From NCBI RefSeq assembly GCF_020085105.1, contig NC_058044.1, forward strand, positions 23,557,206 through 23,621,205: 64,000 nucleotides of DNA, in the 5' to 3' direction. Positions 1 to 12,149 of the stretch are shown piece after piece (position 1 is the first letter of the stretch; each line of letters opens with the position of its first letter). The notes below the pieces were generated by a model. It was not told the origin of the DNA, made no database searches, and saw only the letters and a program-made list of their open reading frames with translations. Source of the DNA: Siniperca chuatsi. Taxonomy: Eukaryota > Chordata > Actinopteri > Centrarchiformes > Sinipercidae. Made by a program: the position numbers and the translations under genes.

Positions 1-1354
1 GACTAGAGGCAGAAGTTAATTTGTTCCAAGGCTGCATCACTTCGCTCTAAAGAGGTCAGGATTTCCTTCTTTTCAGTAGACGTCACGGTATGATGTGATA
101 CAAGTCAAATCTAAAGCCAGAGGAAGTGAAGGTAGAAAAACTGCAGCTCGTCTATGAAGTTGGCGTTTAATTAAGGAAGTTGTAGTCTCAACCACCTTCA
201 TCATAGCTCCTAAACGGCCCTGGAGAACTCAAACGTGTGAATCGGTGTCTTTTGCTTTCGTGTCTTTATTTTGAAATGTCATTCTTTCAACTTCTGGTAT
301 AAGATTATTGCTAAGTGCGGTTGGTTTTATCCAGGTCGGTGCCCAGCCAGCGCGCCTAAATGAATGTTATCAGTCATTTAATATGTTTCCTTTCTGACTC
401 ATGGAAGGCAGTGCTGGACTTCTCACAGTCCAAAGGAATTAGGAAGTGTTCATAATGTAGGCTTTTATTTTGGATATTGCTTGGCGTTAAAAAAATAGAT
501 AGATTGCTCCATGATGAAAAAGGACACTATAGTCTGTATGGGAAAAAGATGTAGAGGTAGAAGGTTGGCAGAATAGCAAGGGGTCCAGCTGTCCACTGTA
601 TGGAAGTCCAGGACTGCCAATATAAAAAGAAATCATTCTTCGCCATTCAATTTAACTTTCATTTGCGCTTGATGCACAACTAAATACAATTTACACAATT
701 CTAATTTTAATGATGCAAAAATTCCTGATTACCACCTTTAACATTAAAATTTAAACATTTAAATCTAAACTCTACAAATAATTATCAGTTTGCCTTCAAG
801 TATAAACCTGCCATTATTATAAAAAATGTAAGGTGGACTCTCATTTTCAAATGAATGCAATACCTAAAGTTGAAAACATTAAATAAAACTGGACATTTTA
901 ATTTAGATTAGATTTTTGCAATGATTTTAACTCAAAAAATTAAATGGCAGTTTGTATTTTCATTTGAATAAAAGGTGTCATTCTTGGCTGAAATGCACCA
1001 ATCAGAGGACAGGATTCTCCCTGCTTGAGTTTCTCGCCAAGGTCGACATGTCGGCCAAGTGTAAAGGATTTTTTGGCCCTGGAGACTGCTTCTCAAACAC
1101 AGGTGTAATAACATTGATTATGGCTGCAATCCATTTAGGTGTTCAGTGTCAGAGCCTTGCTAACACGCTAATATGCGGCCTCACAGCATACTCTTATTAG
1201 CACACTTAACAAAGCCATTGTTAATAATATCAGTTACACATGTTGGACATCATCTGAAGCTATTGCTAATTTCAAATAAAAACCTCATAAAAAAAGCTAG
1301 TGAAATGTTTATTTTTTCCATGGACTTATTTTTCTGTTCATTTGTTAGCACTGT
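1..1354. other. Intergenic, no gene seen
   Basis: AT-rich sequence with only short chance reading frames. Around 606-640 there is a GGACTGCCA-type terminus like that of the small MITE at 2350-2642, and a matching inverted TGGCAGT lies near 943-950, so a degraded copy of that element may occupy about 606-950. Its ends and target duplication cannot be fixed by eye. Confidence 0.4.
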
Positions 1355-1359
1355 TGCAC

Positions 1360-1792
1360 TGTTACAGACAGAGTAGGCCGGAGACACCAAGATGGAGACA
1401 CAGATGGTTTTATTGTACACGATGAAAACAAGCAGTGAGTAGAATGGTGGATAATGGTTACTGATACTGTCCTTTGCTTAACGGGGTTGGAGATCAGAGG
1501 CTGGAGACACACACACTGGAGACAGGAGAACACGAGGCAGGAGACGGGAGCTGAGGAGAGGAGAAAGCACTCTTTTCAAAGGCTGGCGTCCAAAACGTTG
1601 TCTTGCAGAGAGCAATGTCCTTGTTGAAACAAGACCAGACACTGATTGAGGTGAGTGTTGTGTTTTTGTACTGGGGCTGGGGTGATGCAGATGGAGATCA
1701 GGTGTGAAATTTGCAACAGGTGTCCTGATTAGAATTCTGGTGAGGGAGTACGTTGTGGTTGTGGGGTTGTGGAGCCTGGCGTGTCCGTGACA
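1360..1792 (-). mobile_element. Solo LTR of an LTR retrotransposon
   Basis: Read on the minus strand, the 433-bp segment begins TGTCACGGAC and ends CTGTAACA, the TG...CA termini of an LTR. An AATAAA polyadenylation signal lies near its 3' part (1409-1414 on the plus strand as TTTATT). It is flanked by a perfect 5-bp direct repeat, TGCAC, at 1355-1359 and 1793-1797. No gag, pol or env reading frame and no second LTR is nearby, so this is a solo LTR left by LTR-LTR recombination. The terminal sequence and 5-bp duplication suit a Gypsy-like element, but the superfamily is inferred. Confidence 0.8.
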
Positions 1793-1797
1793 TGCAC

Positions 1798-2349
1798 CAC
1801 CATCCCAGTTTTTTAAAATAACATTTGAGTCAACTCATGACCTTCACTCCTTCCACTCAGTGTTTGATGCAACATTTTTGTAGGTACATCTAAAATTTGA
1901 GCTTTGACTTACCCCTTTCCCACTGCACATTCAGGACACATTCCAGTACATTTGCCCAATTATCTGCCTTTTATTTTCATAAAAAATAATCTTTGTTTCT
2001 ACAATCTACAAGCAAGGATAATATTTTTTGGTTTCATTTCCAAAACAATTTCCCCATATAGAATACAGAATAACTACACTACACTACACTACAGAATAAA
2101 GTCAGATAGTAGCCTGTGGGCTAAAGAGACCACTGACGCATGAAAGCAAAGTAGAGGGCTGTGCGTCAGAAAGTCCACATGCTGATAAACCAATGAGACT
2201 CATGGGGGAAACGATACTGGAGACACTGTTTGTTATTTATTCTCTGACTAAAATCCCATGACTTTCAGCTCTGTAAACTGGCTGTATGCCTCAGTATCAT
2301 AGGATGCTCACACAATAGTAAAAGGAAAATAAGGTTACCATATGTGGAA
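1798..2349. other. Intergenic, no gene seen
   Basis: No coding exon or structured element is apparent. A short ACTAC tandem run (about 2074-2092) is the only simple repeat noticed. Confidence 0.4.
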
Positions 2350-2642
2350 GTTCAGAATGCCAATTTTTTAAATGAAATCACTCAGTCAAATAGAAACGTA
2401 ACTTAATAATAAAACAAAATTAAAACAACAATTCAATTCACATTTGAAAATGTTACTACAAATTAAACTAGTAAAATTAAAACTCCACTGACAAGTGCTG
2501 TTCAGTGTACACATGCAAATGACAAGTGGATTTTTTCGTTTGTTTTTATTTCCACTTATATCTTCACAAGATGTGCACACAAATGACAAATACAGTTTCA
2601 GTTTGACAGAACTATTTCATTTTAATACTGGCAGTCCTCAAC
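2350..2642. mobile_element. Small AT-rich MITE
   Basis: The left end (GTTCAGAATGCCA followed by AT-rich sequence and AAATGAAAT) is matched by the inverted right end (GTTGAGGACTGCCA followed by TTAAAATGAAAT). The interior has no coding capacity. A related terminus occurs at 606. The superfamily is not identified. Confidence 0.5.
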
Positions 2643-2742
2643 TTAAATACTAATTAAACATAACACTAATTGTACAAGAACACAGATGACAGTTTACTCA
2701 GTCTCCTGATATTATGCCTGTTCATTGCTTATAACTGGCATC

Positions 2743-3427
2743 CAGAGGTGGAAGTAAAAAATTACAAGTAGTCATGTTACTGTAACTGAGTAGCTTTTTC
2801 GTGTACTTTTTTGAATATTTTTCAATAAAAGTCAATAATTTTACGTTTACTTAAGTATGTTTTAAATGAAGTAAAGTAGTTTACTACATTTGTACACCCA
2901 TCCGTTATTGAGTAAATTATTTAATTTGCTTTAAAAGGATCAACGGGGATAAAAACTGACTTGGACCAGACACCAATCAAATGCATCGCATCAAAAACCA
3001 ACCAGATCAAAATGTCATGCGTTGCGCCAAAACAGAGGTGCCGGTTAATTTTCATGGAGTCTGATCCAAAGAAGGAGAGCCCCAGTTACACATCAAAATA
3101 AGTCGTATACATGACATACTAAATATCTCTGGAATGCTGGATGTTGGAGACTTACTTTGTTTTTTGCCCTAACTATTGTGCCTTCCCAAAGAGGGCTACG
3201 GTGCGATCATATCCATTTAAGAAGCTTTGTAATTCAACTGCAGTGTCTTTTTGGAGACTTTGTAAAATGAATCCATAATGATCAGTCCGACAGTGAAAGT
3301 CTTCTGTGATTATTTATCGATTTTTCGATACTCTTTGAGTACTTTTCAAGTGAACTACTTTTTAATTTACTTGAGTAATTTTTTTACACAAATACAATAC
3401 GGTATTTCAGTAGTCTTTACACCTATG
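2743..3427. mobile_element. hAT-type non-autonomous transposon (MITE)
   Basis: A 685-bp segment is bracketed by a perfect 8-bp direct repeat, CTGGCATC, at 2735-2742 and 3428-3435. The ends are imperfect inverted repeats: CAGAGGTGGAAGT on the left, and CATAGGTGTAAAG as the reverse complement of the right. Sub-terminal TTACTTAAGTA-like motifs also recur in inverted orientation. An 8-bp duplication and CAGAGGTGG ends are typical of hAT elements. No transposase frame remains. Confidence 0.8.
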
Positions 3428-3435
3428 CTGGCATC

Positions 3436-4216
3436 AGTGTTTACCTTGCATTTACTAGTATGCTACATATTGTTGTATATACTGTACATGTTGTATAACT
3501 CAATGCCATATTCATTTTCTTGTCCTTTTTTAACAAGCATCCGTGTCCTCTATGAATTTTCATTTTTTTCTCTGACTCTGCATTAATAACAAGACACACT
3601 GTGATGCATCATTGCTTAGATAGTTTTAATTCAGGGTCACTGTCCCATAATTAGCAGCATAACCCCACTGCTCATCAGTAATCTGAGTCTAATTAAAGTC
3701 GTAATGGTGGTGGAGGGGAAGGTGGTGGCTGTATGCATCAGTGTTGTTGACCAGGAGAGAGTTGCCTTGAGGATTTGTGGATGCACTGACAGGAATGATG
3801 CAGGAAAATATGAATGGATGAAACTGAAGTAATTAATGAAGCAACAAGGGAGTAAAGTGAATGAATCAGTCTCTTAAGTGAACATTTTAAATTCAAAAAT
3901 GTGGAAATTGATCTGACCAGTGGAGAGTTTGAGGCAGGAGGTTTGACTCCATCCTATCAGTTTCCACAGAGTAATTTCTTTCCTCTTGAACTTACCTGCA
4001 GCAGTTTTAATACAAGTAAATAATGAGGGAGACATACTTACTGGCACGTATTACAAGTATTATGCAAACTGTACATTAATCATCTATCACATTTTACAGA
4101 TGCACCTTCCTGGTTCAACTTTATGTTACATCAGTTGTGAAAGCACACAGGTTTACAATGCAACACATGATTAAAATGCACATTTTGGTTGGTTCACCTT
4201 TGTTTTCTCCTCTTCC
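3436..4216. other. Intergenic, no gene seen
   Basis: AT-rich sequence without convincing exons, repeats or inverted ends. Confidence 0.4.
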
Positions 4217-4220
4217 TTAA

Positions 4221-4682
4221 AGGGACAGTTCATCCTAAAATTAAAAATACATATTTTTCCTCTTACCTGTAGTGCTATTTATCCATCTAAATTGTTTTGG
4301 TGTGAGTTTCCGGGTTTTGGAGATCTCGGCTATAGAGATGTCTGCATTTTGTGAATATAATGGGACTAGATGGCACTCAACTTGTGGTGCTCAAAGCACC
4401 AAAAAAATACATTTGAAAAACTCAACAGCAATGTCTCTTTCCAGAAATTATGACCCAGTTACTCAAGATAATCCACAGACTTTGTTGTGCAGTTTCATGT
4501 AGGAGCGATCAGTAGAAAGAAAATAGTTCTCACATGAAATTGCTCACAACAAATCTGTGGATTATCTTGAGTGACCGGGTCATGATTTCTCACAAGCAAA
4601 TCACACAAAAACTATCTAGATGGATAAATAGCACTACGGGTAAGAGGAAAAAATATTTTTGATTTTAGGGTGAACTGTCCCT
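4221..4682. mobile_element. Fold-back MITE with TTAA target duplication
   Basis: TTAA at 4217-4220 and 4683-4686 flanks a segment starting AGGGACAGTTCA and ending TGAACTGTCCCT. The inverted repeats extend about 90 bp from each end. A second inverted pair lies inside: the segment with GATAATCCACAG near 4470 against CTGTGGATTATC near 4555. Nearly the whole right arm is therefore complementary to the left, and the left arm carries about 130 bp of extra sequence. TTAA duplication suggests mobilisation by a piggyBac-type transposase. No protein is encoded. Confidence 0.78.
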
Positions 4683-4686
4683 TTAA

Positions 4687-6206
4687 GTGGTTCAGCTACT
4701 AGTGTTAAACATGGGGATGCATTTAAAACCTGTGTGAGCATCTGACAGCTCAAGTTGCTTGGGCTCTGTTGTAAACATGTGTCTAATGTTGTTTCTGCAT
4801 AATGTAACTGGAAAAAAAGTGGTTGTGAAAACCCCAAATTTTCTTTTTAGGACTTTTTCAGGTTTGGGGAGACCCCAATCAACCCTGATCAGGCTAGAAG
4901 ACAGAGTTGCCAAGTTTGCTTATAATACGCTACCTTGGGCTTCTTGTTTTTTTGAAGTCGCTTTAAAACATCGCAGGTTGCGTTTTTTTGAGCTTGTTTT
5001 AAAAAATATGGTTGCTTATTAGGAAAATCTGACAACTTCATTTTTTACATTTATGGTTGCTATTTTCCCCAAGATATTGACTGACACTGTCTGCTCACAG
5101 CCTCACAAATAACATCAGTGCTGTAGTGTAATTCGCCTTTCCAGAAATCCCCTCGTTAAATCAGCATTGTTAAAGGGCTTTTTATTTTCAGGCTATGCAG
5201 ACTAGATGTAATCAGATTCCATCATGTTTTGTGAGTAATCCAACAATCACATATTCTGTTTTATTCACTGTAAATTGTAATCATTACTGGATAATGTTTC
5301 CAAGTTGTCAGCATCACCCGAAAATACAAGAGTAACCACCAAAGCTAATATAAATAAATTCTGTTTTTGTAGAGTTGGCAACACTGCTTGAAGATGGTCT
5401 CTCTTTAGTCAAAATAACAAAATAAAACCCACATTTTTTTTTTAACGTAGCACCATAATTATCATTCTGAAAAGGGTGTGACTAGTGAGGCTTCTTTGCA
5501 TATAGCAGGACCTTATGTTGATGAGGCCATCATGCCTGCCACGGCCTTTGAATGAGAATCCCAAAAAGCTTCAGGATTCTGTCAGATAGCTCTGAATCTT
5601 ATTTTTGCTGGGACCTGGATATGTAAATGAGAATCCATTAATCAGAGGCCTGGCTCAGCATTCTCAGATGAAATCTGATCTCAGGTTAAATGCTAAATGG
5701 TCTCAGTGCTAGGCATTATTGTCTTTCTACCTCACTCTCCTCTGCCTCCCCTTTGTCATATTGCAGGTGGTCTTTATGGAAAATGCAGTTCAATATCAGA
5801 GTGGCCTCTGAACTCGCAGTGTCTCAGCATGATCTGTGTTTAACACAGACCAGAGCCTTTAAAGGATGATCCTCAACAATATGAAGTACAGTATGGCATA
5901 GAAACACGCCAACAACATTCACATGTCCACCATCATTTCATTTCAGTACACAGTACAAACACACATGAACATGTGCACATATGCATGTTTGTGAAGTCGT
6001 TATTGATTTACACATTTAATTCAACGTAATAACTCTAAGCCATGACTGATACACTGTGATTTAAGCTGTGAAAGCAGATCCGATTTTAAAGTTTAGAGAG
6101 AGCTGAAAGCTGAAAGAATAACATCCGAAAATGTCCAGCTGACTGGAAAATTTTTCCAGTCAGCTGAGAATATTTTGTTAAATGAACAAAGAATTAATTT
6201 ACTTAT
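4687..6206. other. Intergenic, possible regulatory DNA
   Basis: No exon recognised. Unlike its surroundings, about 5480-5860 is of mixed composition, has no obvious repeat signature, and contains homeodomain/POU-like words such as TTTGCATAT. It could be single-copy regulatory DNA, but this rests on composition alone. Confidence 0.3.
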
Positions 6207-7064
<858 letters not shown>

Positions 7065-7855
7065 AACTGTTTTAAATGTCGAATTACAGATTCATTGATC
7101 CATGCATTTTGGGACTGTAGCAAAATTCAAAACATTTGGTCTGATATAGAACATTGGTTATAAGAAGTATTGGGGGATGAAATTGAATTTGAATCCATTA
7201 ATTTGCATATTTCGAGATATGCTACAGGATACAGTGAGATATCCACGGGGTTGGATTATTCTTTTTTCATCAATCATATTAAAGAAACTGATACTCAAAC
7301 ACTGGAAATCCACATACCCTCCTACACTACTACACTGGAAAAAAATAAATGTGTTATTATTTGAACATGGAAAAGACCATAGCCATTGAAAACTAAGTTT
7401 GAAATCGTATGGGGAATAATATTACAAGCACTGAGTACATAGAAAAAAATGTCACCTTTATACTTAAAACTGGTTTTCTGTTCTTTGTTTGTTTTTCTTG
7501 TGTATTTTTTTTCTGTTAGAAAGTAAGACAGGTGGACAGTAATATAGTGTATATTATTGTTGTAGTATACAACATTTGAGTGGTCAGAATCTAAAGAATC
7601 GTATTGTTGTTGAAGTTTTAGTTGGGGAAGGAAAAAAGAAGGGGGTACTCAATAGAGAGGAATGGTATTTGAGTTATATAAGATGTATATGTATGTTTAT
7701 TTATATTTAACATATTTAATTTAAGTTGATCAGACATGAAGATACTGAGGTTGAGCTTGTTTGTTTGATGTGTGGAGTGGATGTGTGTTGTTGTATGTTA
7801 TATATTGTATATATTGAGAAATCTTAATAAAATCCTATGAAGAAAAAAGAAGAAA
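7065..7855 (+). mobile_element. 5'-truncated L1-type LINE 3' end
   Basis: Plus-strand translation of 7092-7160 gives DSLIHAFWDCSKIQNIW, resembling the Cys-containing C-terminus of L1 reverse transcriptase (HxFWxCxKIxxFW). Another frame (7177-7389) continues with a KKLILKHWK/PPTLLHWKK segment typical of the extreme C-terminus. Frame changes show decay. A noncoding tail follows and ends with AATAAA and an A-rich tract near 7827-7855, as expected of an L1 insertion truncated at its 5' end. Confidence 0.65.
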
Positions 7856-8249
7856 ACATCCTGTTCAGCAACTTAAAAGGGTTTTTGGCGGACTTCCAAT
7901 AAGACCGACAAATCCTGCTCATTAGTGTTTAACGCAATATGATTCAGGTGTGTAATTGTCATTTATATGGTCATTGACTGTTGTTTTGTGTGGTTTTCTA
8001 AGATGTTTTGGTTATTTTCTTCACCTCTGCGATTAATCCATTAAGTGTTATTTAGGAAGAACCTTATGTTTAAACGTGCAATAACTGATTGTTTTGGTCA
8101 TGGGGACAGGGCAAACAAGCTGTAACTCCACACTGACATTTTATCACCTTATTCGGTTTTAATGGTTGAACTTGTTAAACAAACAGTTGTCTTTTTACAC
8201 ATCCAGCAGACACATGGATAATTCTGTCAAGCTAACGTTAGCCACATTA

Positions 8250-8555
8250 GGCAGCGTGAATATCACTATGCAGCTGGACGACGGCCACAGGATCGCTGTG
8301 AGGAAACACAGTGAGGAGGTGGATAAAAACAGGCCCATTTTATCCAAAATTATAGATTGTGTGAAGTTTTGTGGGGCTTTTGAGTCGGCCTTGCGCAGGC
8401 ATGATTTTGTCGCCATTCAAGCAGACAAGACGACCGACATTTCCACCCACTGCCAGCTGGTGCTTGTGCTAAGCTACATCGACGCCAATAGTAACATCCA
8501 ACAGCAGGTTTTCAAGTTCATTACCATCCGGTACAGCGCTTCAAATAGACAATGA
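8250..8555 (+). pseudogene. hAT transposase fragment, ZMYM1-like
   Basis: The translation carries the conserved series KHSEEVDKNRPILSKIIDCV, KFCGAFESALRRHD and FVAIQADKTTDISTHCQLVL of the hAT-derived DUF4371 region found in fish ZMYM1-like proteins. The middle of that region, the roughly 70 residues expected between ALRRHD and FVAIQAD, is absent with the frame kept. The copy stops after about 100 residues. No start, zinc finger or catalytic C-terminal half is present, so it is a deleted fragment. Confidence 0.65.
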
Positions 8556-9083
8556 ATAACCAGGTATCAAGCAGATGTACTCAAACTCTGACTGGTAGTG
8601 TACTTTTGTTCATTTTCAGCCCTAGTGTGTGTTTTTGTGCGATGTGCATAGTAGACATTTTAAAGCAAATCTCAAATTATTCCATGTGTTAGAGGTCAAC
8701 TGATATTTACAAGATTAGTATTATTATTTTTGGTTATTTGGTTATTTTGTATTATTATTTCCTTCTGTTTTGTATTGGTTATCAGGGACCCCACAATTTA
8801 TTTTTGAGTATAAGAGTATATTTTATTCACTTGTGAGAGAGTTTTGAAGCAGAAGTTTGCTGGAGTTTACTGTCTCTACACCTCAGAGCGCTTGACTCCC
8901 ATGCTTATGTCCATTCAAGTGTCTGAATAATAATAACAATAAAACTTTATTTATAGAGCACTTATCAAAACATAGTACAAAGTGCTTCACAACAAGAGAA
9001 ATAAAATACCACAGTGAATGACGAGATATAAAGAAATAAAATACACAAAAGCAATAAAACAAACAGTAAAATAAACAGCCAGT

Positions 9084-9850
9084 TCAGGTAAAATCAGGAT
9101 CTGCTTTCAGATAAAAATGTGTTTTGAGAAGAGACTTAAACAAAGATACCGACTCAGACAACCTAATTTCTTCAGGCAAGTTGTTCCAGAGCCTCAGGGC
9201 CCTGATAGCAGAAGCTCTGTCCCCCTTAGTTTTCATCCTGGACTCAGGAACAGACAGGAGACCCCTGCCCGAAGATCTCAAACTACGTGAAGGTTCATAA
9301 GGGATTACAAGGTCTAAAATATAATCTGGGGCCAGGTCATGAAGAGCCTTAAAAGTAATCAACAAGATTTTAAAATCAATCCTAAAACCAACAAGGAGCC
9401 AATGTAAAGAGGCTAAAACAGGTGTGATGTGGTCGTACTTCTTGGTCCTGGTTAACAGCCTAGCAGCTGAGTTTTGTACAGTCTGCAGTCGTGTCAAAGT
9501 TTTTTGGTTAAGACAAATGAACAGGCTGTTACAATAATCAAGGCGTGAGGAGATAAAAGCATGTACAACAGTTTCTGCATCACTAAGATTTAAAATAGAT
9601 TGTATTTTTGCAATGTTTCTGAGGTGATAGAAACATGACTGGACAAGCTTAGTGATATGTTGCTCAAAACATAAATTGTTATCAAACAGGACACCAAGTC
9701 AGCACTTAAGTCCAGCAGCACAAGAATTGAACACATGCCTGCGTCTGCATTCATTAAAAGGTCATTAGTGACTTTGAGAAGGGCTGTCTCAGTGCTGTGG
9801 TGTTGACGAAAGCCAGATTGGAACTTTTCAAAGGTATTATTGTTTTCCAC
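9084..9850 (-). pseudogene. LINE ORF2 3' part, catalytic RT core deleted
   Basis: One frame (9850 to about 9700) gives FEKFQSGFRQHHSTETALLK ... LVLLDLSA, the RT block leading to the first catalytic Asp region. At about 9697-9702 it joins directly to LGVLFDNNLCFEQHI in another frame, which lies after the YADD block in intact elements. The palm motifs with the YADD active site are therefore missing. The rest, DYCNSL, TRLQTVQNSAARLL, LHWL, ALRLWNNLPEEIR and FKSLLKTHFY, is an intact L2-type C-terminus ending at a stop at 9084. Confidence 0.85.
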
Positions 9851-11364
9851 AGCAGCAAGAAGCTGCTAGATACAAGTTTTTCGAGAATCTTCGAAATAAC
9901 AGGCAATATGGAGATTGAGCGATAGCTATCCAGAAGGGTGGGATCAAGCCCAGGTTTTTTTAGGACTGGCTGGACACAAGCAGTTTTAAAGTAATCTGGG
10001 ACGCAGCCAGTAGACAGCGAGCTGTTAAAAGTAATTTGTAAAAGGGGCACAATACAATCCTTAACTTCCAATAAAAACCTAGTTGGTATTTTGTCCAGAT
10101 GGCTGGATGATATTCTCATAAGAGACATGATTTCTGCGAGTTCAGGCAGAGTAACAGCAGAAAAATTGCTCAAAGAATCCCTGAGCGGGTGATCCACAAC
10201 TAAAAAGGCAGGGTTGGGGGTGACATCAGATCTTATTAACTCCACCTTTCCAGCAAAGTGCAAAAGAAACTTTTCACAATCAGCATCACACTCAGCAGGG
10301 GCACAAGGAGAGGCTGGGTTAACTAACTGATCCACAGTCTTAAACAGGAATCTGGGGTTGTGCTGATGGGCAGAAATAAGTGCAGAGAAATGACATGATC
10401 TTGCATCCTTCACCATCCTGTTATAAAGGCATAATAACTCTTTCATGGCCACAAAGTGGACCTGATTTCTTCCATCTGCGTTCTGCTCTTCTGCATTTCT
10501 TTTTACAGCTTCGAATATGTCATTTAACCATGGCTGTTTTCTAGTCTTTGAGTTTGGTCTATTTTTCAGAGGAGCTATGAGATCTAAGGTTGAAGAACAC
10601 AGGTAGTTAAAATAATCAACCAAATCGTTGGTGTTGGAGGAATCGGGAAACACATTGCCAGGAGAATTTAACAGTGTACAGAATTTTGAGGCACTATGCT
10701 CATTAAGGACGCGTGTGTACTTAGAGCGGGATAAGACAGTACTAGCAGCCTCAAATTCACAGTTAAAAACAATGCATAGGTAATCAGATACAAACATGTC
10801 CCTGGTTTCCACAGATGGGGTTTTCAGGCCCAAAGTAAAGACTAGGTCTAAGGTGTGGCCACGGGAATGAGTTTGGCCAGACACATGTTGTTGTAAGTTA
10901 AAAGAGTTAGTGATATTTAAAAAATCAGCAGCAAGGGCATTAGAGGAGTCATCAACATGAATATTAAAATCACCACAAAGAAGAATTCTATCATAATTTA
11001 AAACAAGACTGGATAAAAACTCAGGGAGTTCCAACAAGAAGGAGCCAGCTGGTTTAGGGGGGCGATATATAATAGCAAATATGACCGGGAGGGGGCCAAC
11101 CAAGTTTAAACATGAGCACTTCAAAGGAGGAAAAATCATTGCAAGCTATGAGGTTACACTTCCACCACAATCCCTAGGGCGACTAAAGCAGTCATAATCA
11201 GGAGGGCACAATTCAGCCAGCTGACTGTGATCACCAGGACGTAACCAGGATTCAGTTAAGAACATAAAATCTAAATCAGTAGAAGAGATAAAATCATTTA
11301 AAATAAACGTTTTGTTAGAGAGGGATCTTACATTGAGAAGAAGAAGAAGAAGAGCCATCTTAAA
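9754..11364 (-). pseudogene. LINE ORF2 5' part: endonuclease and RT start
   Basis: The endonuclease begins near 11360 (LLNVRSLSNK, TESWL). It breaks by a frameshift or deletion near 11140-11150 and resumes at 11139 with IYRPPK and the catalytic CGDFNIHVD block. The expected catalytic SDH reads SDYLCI, so the active-site histidine is replaced by tyrosine. The linker is followed by the N-terminal RT blocks (PDYFKTACVQPVLKKPG, DSYRSISILPVISKILEK); the family normally has YRPIS. The frame shifts again near 9850. Confidence 0.8.
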
Positions 11365-11646
11365 AAGTCTATGCTGCTTCAGATTTGAGGTTGAGACTGG
11401 AGGTAAGGTTCTGGCCCGGATCTTTATTAAGTTATTATTATTGTTGTGTCGGCTGTGTCTGTTTCGCACTAAGGACCTATCCGAAATGACCACAGAAATG
11501 TTAAAAGTGGCACTAGAGGGATCCGGGCTCCAGATAGCAGCACTATGATCAGTCCATAAGGGGGAGGTAGTGACAACAGAGGGTGCGTGGCAGTTTTTGG
11601 TGAGCAGAGAAGAGGAAGAGCGAGGGAAAACAGGTGATGTAAGTAG

Positions 11647-11832
11647 TCAACTATATGAGGAGGAGGACAGCACAGCGTGCTGCAGGTTAGCCGCCAGCAT
11701 GCGACTACCTGACTTGTTTGGGTGAAGACCATCTCGTGCAAACAAGGAAGAACGATCCCAGAATAAGTTAAAGTTGTGAATAAAACCAACGTCATGGGTG
11801 CTGCAGACAGACTGGAGCCAGGTGAATAGCAA
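11647..11832 (-). pseudogene. LINE ORF1 remnant, SGNH-esterase C-terminus
   Basis: The minus-strand frame reads ...FWDRSSLFARDGLHPNKSGSRMLAANLQHAV. The D-G-L-H-P-N-x-x-G-S-R-x-L-A motif is the Asp/His-containing last block of the SGNH/GDSL esterase found in ORF1 of CR1/L2 LINEs. Only about 60 residues remain; upstream sequence is missing. It lies directly 5' of the ORF2 remnant, in the right order for one element. Confidence 0.6.
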
Positions 11833-12149
11833 CTTAACACCACTAACTGCACTTCATGTTTACTTATCCTGAGCTCTACCTCCCTGTTGGTTTCCCCAAC
11901 AAAACAACATCCATAGGGGCATCTCAATAAATAAACATTTTTCATGCGATTCTGGAGAAATCCAGTACCATGACAAATACCATGATATAGAGCGAACAAC
12001 GACACAGCAAGTAATGTAACTAACGTTAGCTAGGTTGTGGGTTAGCAAACTGTCCCTACAGTTGCTTGTTAATGTAACCTGACACACAAATCATGGCTGG
12101 AATGGCTGGAATAGGGTTGTGTGGCTCGGTCCAAGCCACTTTGTCTGTT

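Larger units (their letters stand above)
8936..11850 (-). mobile_element. L2-clade LINE, internally deleted
   Basis: A non-LTR retrotransposon lies on the minus strand. In order (5' to 3', descending coordinates) it has the end of ORF1 with an esterase-like GLHPNKSGSRMLA motif, an endonuclease, a partial reverse transcriptase, and an L2-type C-terminal tail. The 3' end (8936-9000) has the characteristic CACTTTGTAC...AAGTGCTCTATAAATAAAG sequence shared by fish L2 elements. A frameshift near 11140 and an internal deletion near 9700 make it non-functional. No target-site duplication was found, and the 5' end is probably truncated near 11850. Confidence 0.85.

Noticed and set aside
11312..12087. 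Several open frames opposite or beside the L2 element
   Set aside because: Shadows of the LINE coding region or flanking noncoding sequence; only the esterase-like and endonuclease frames have family motifs.
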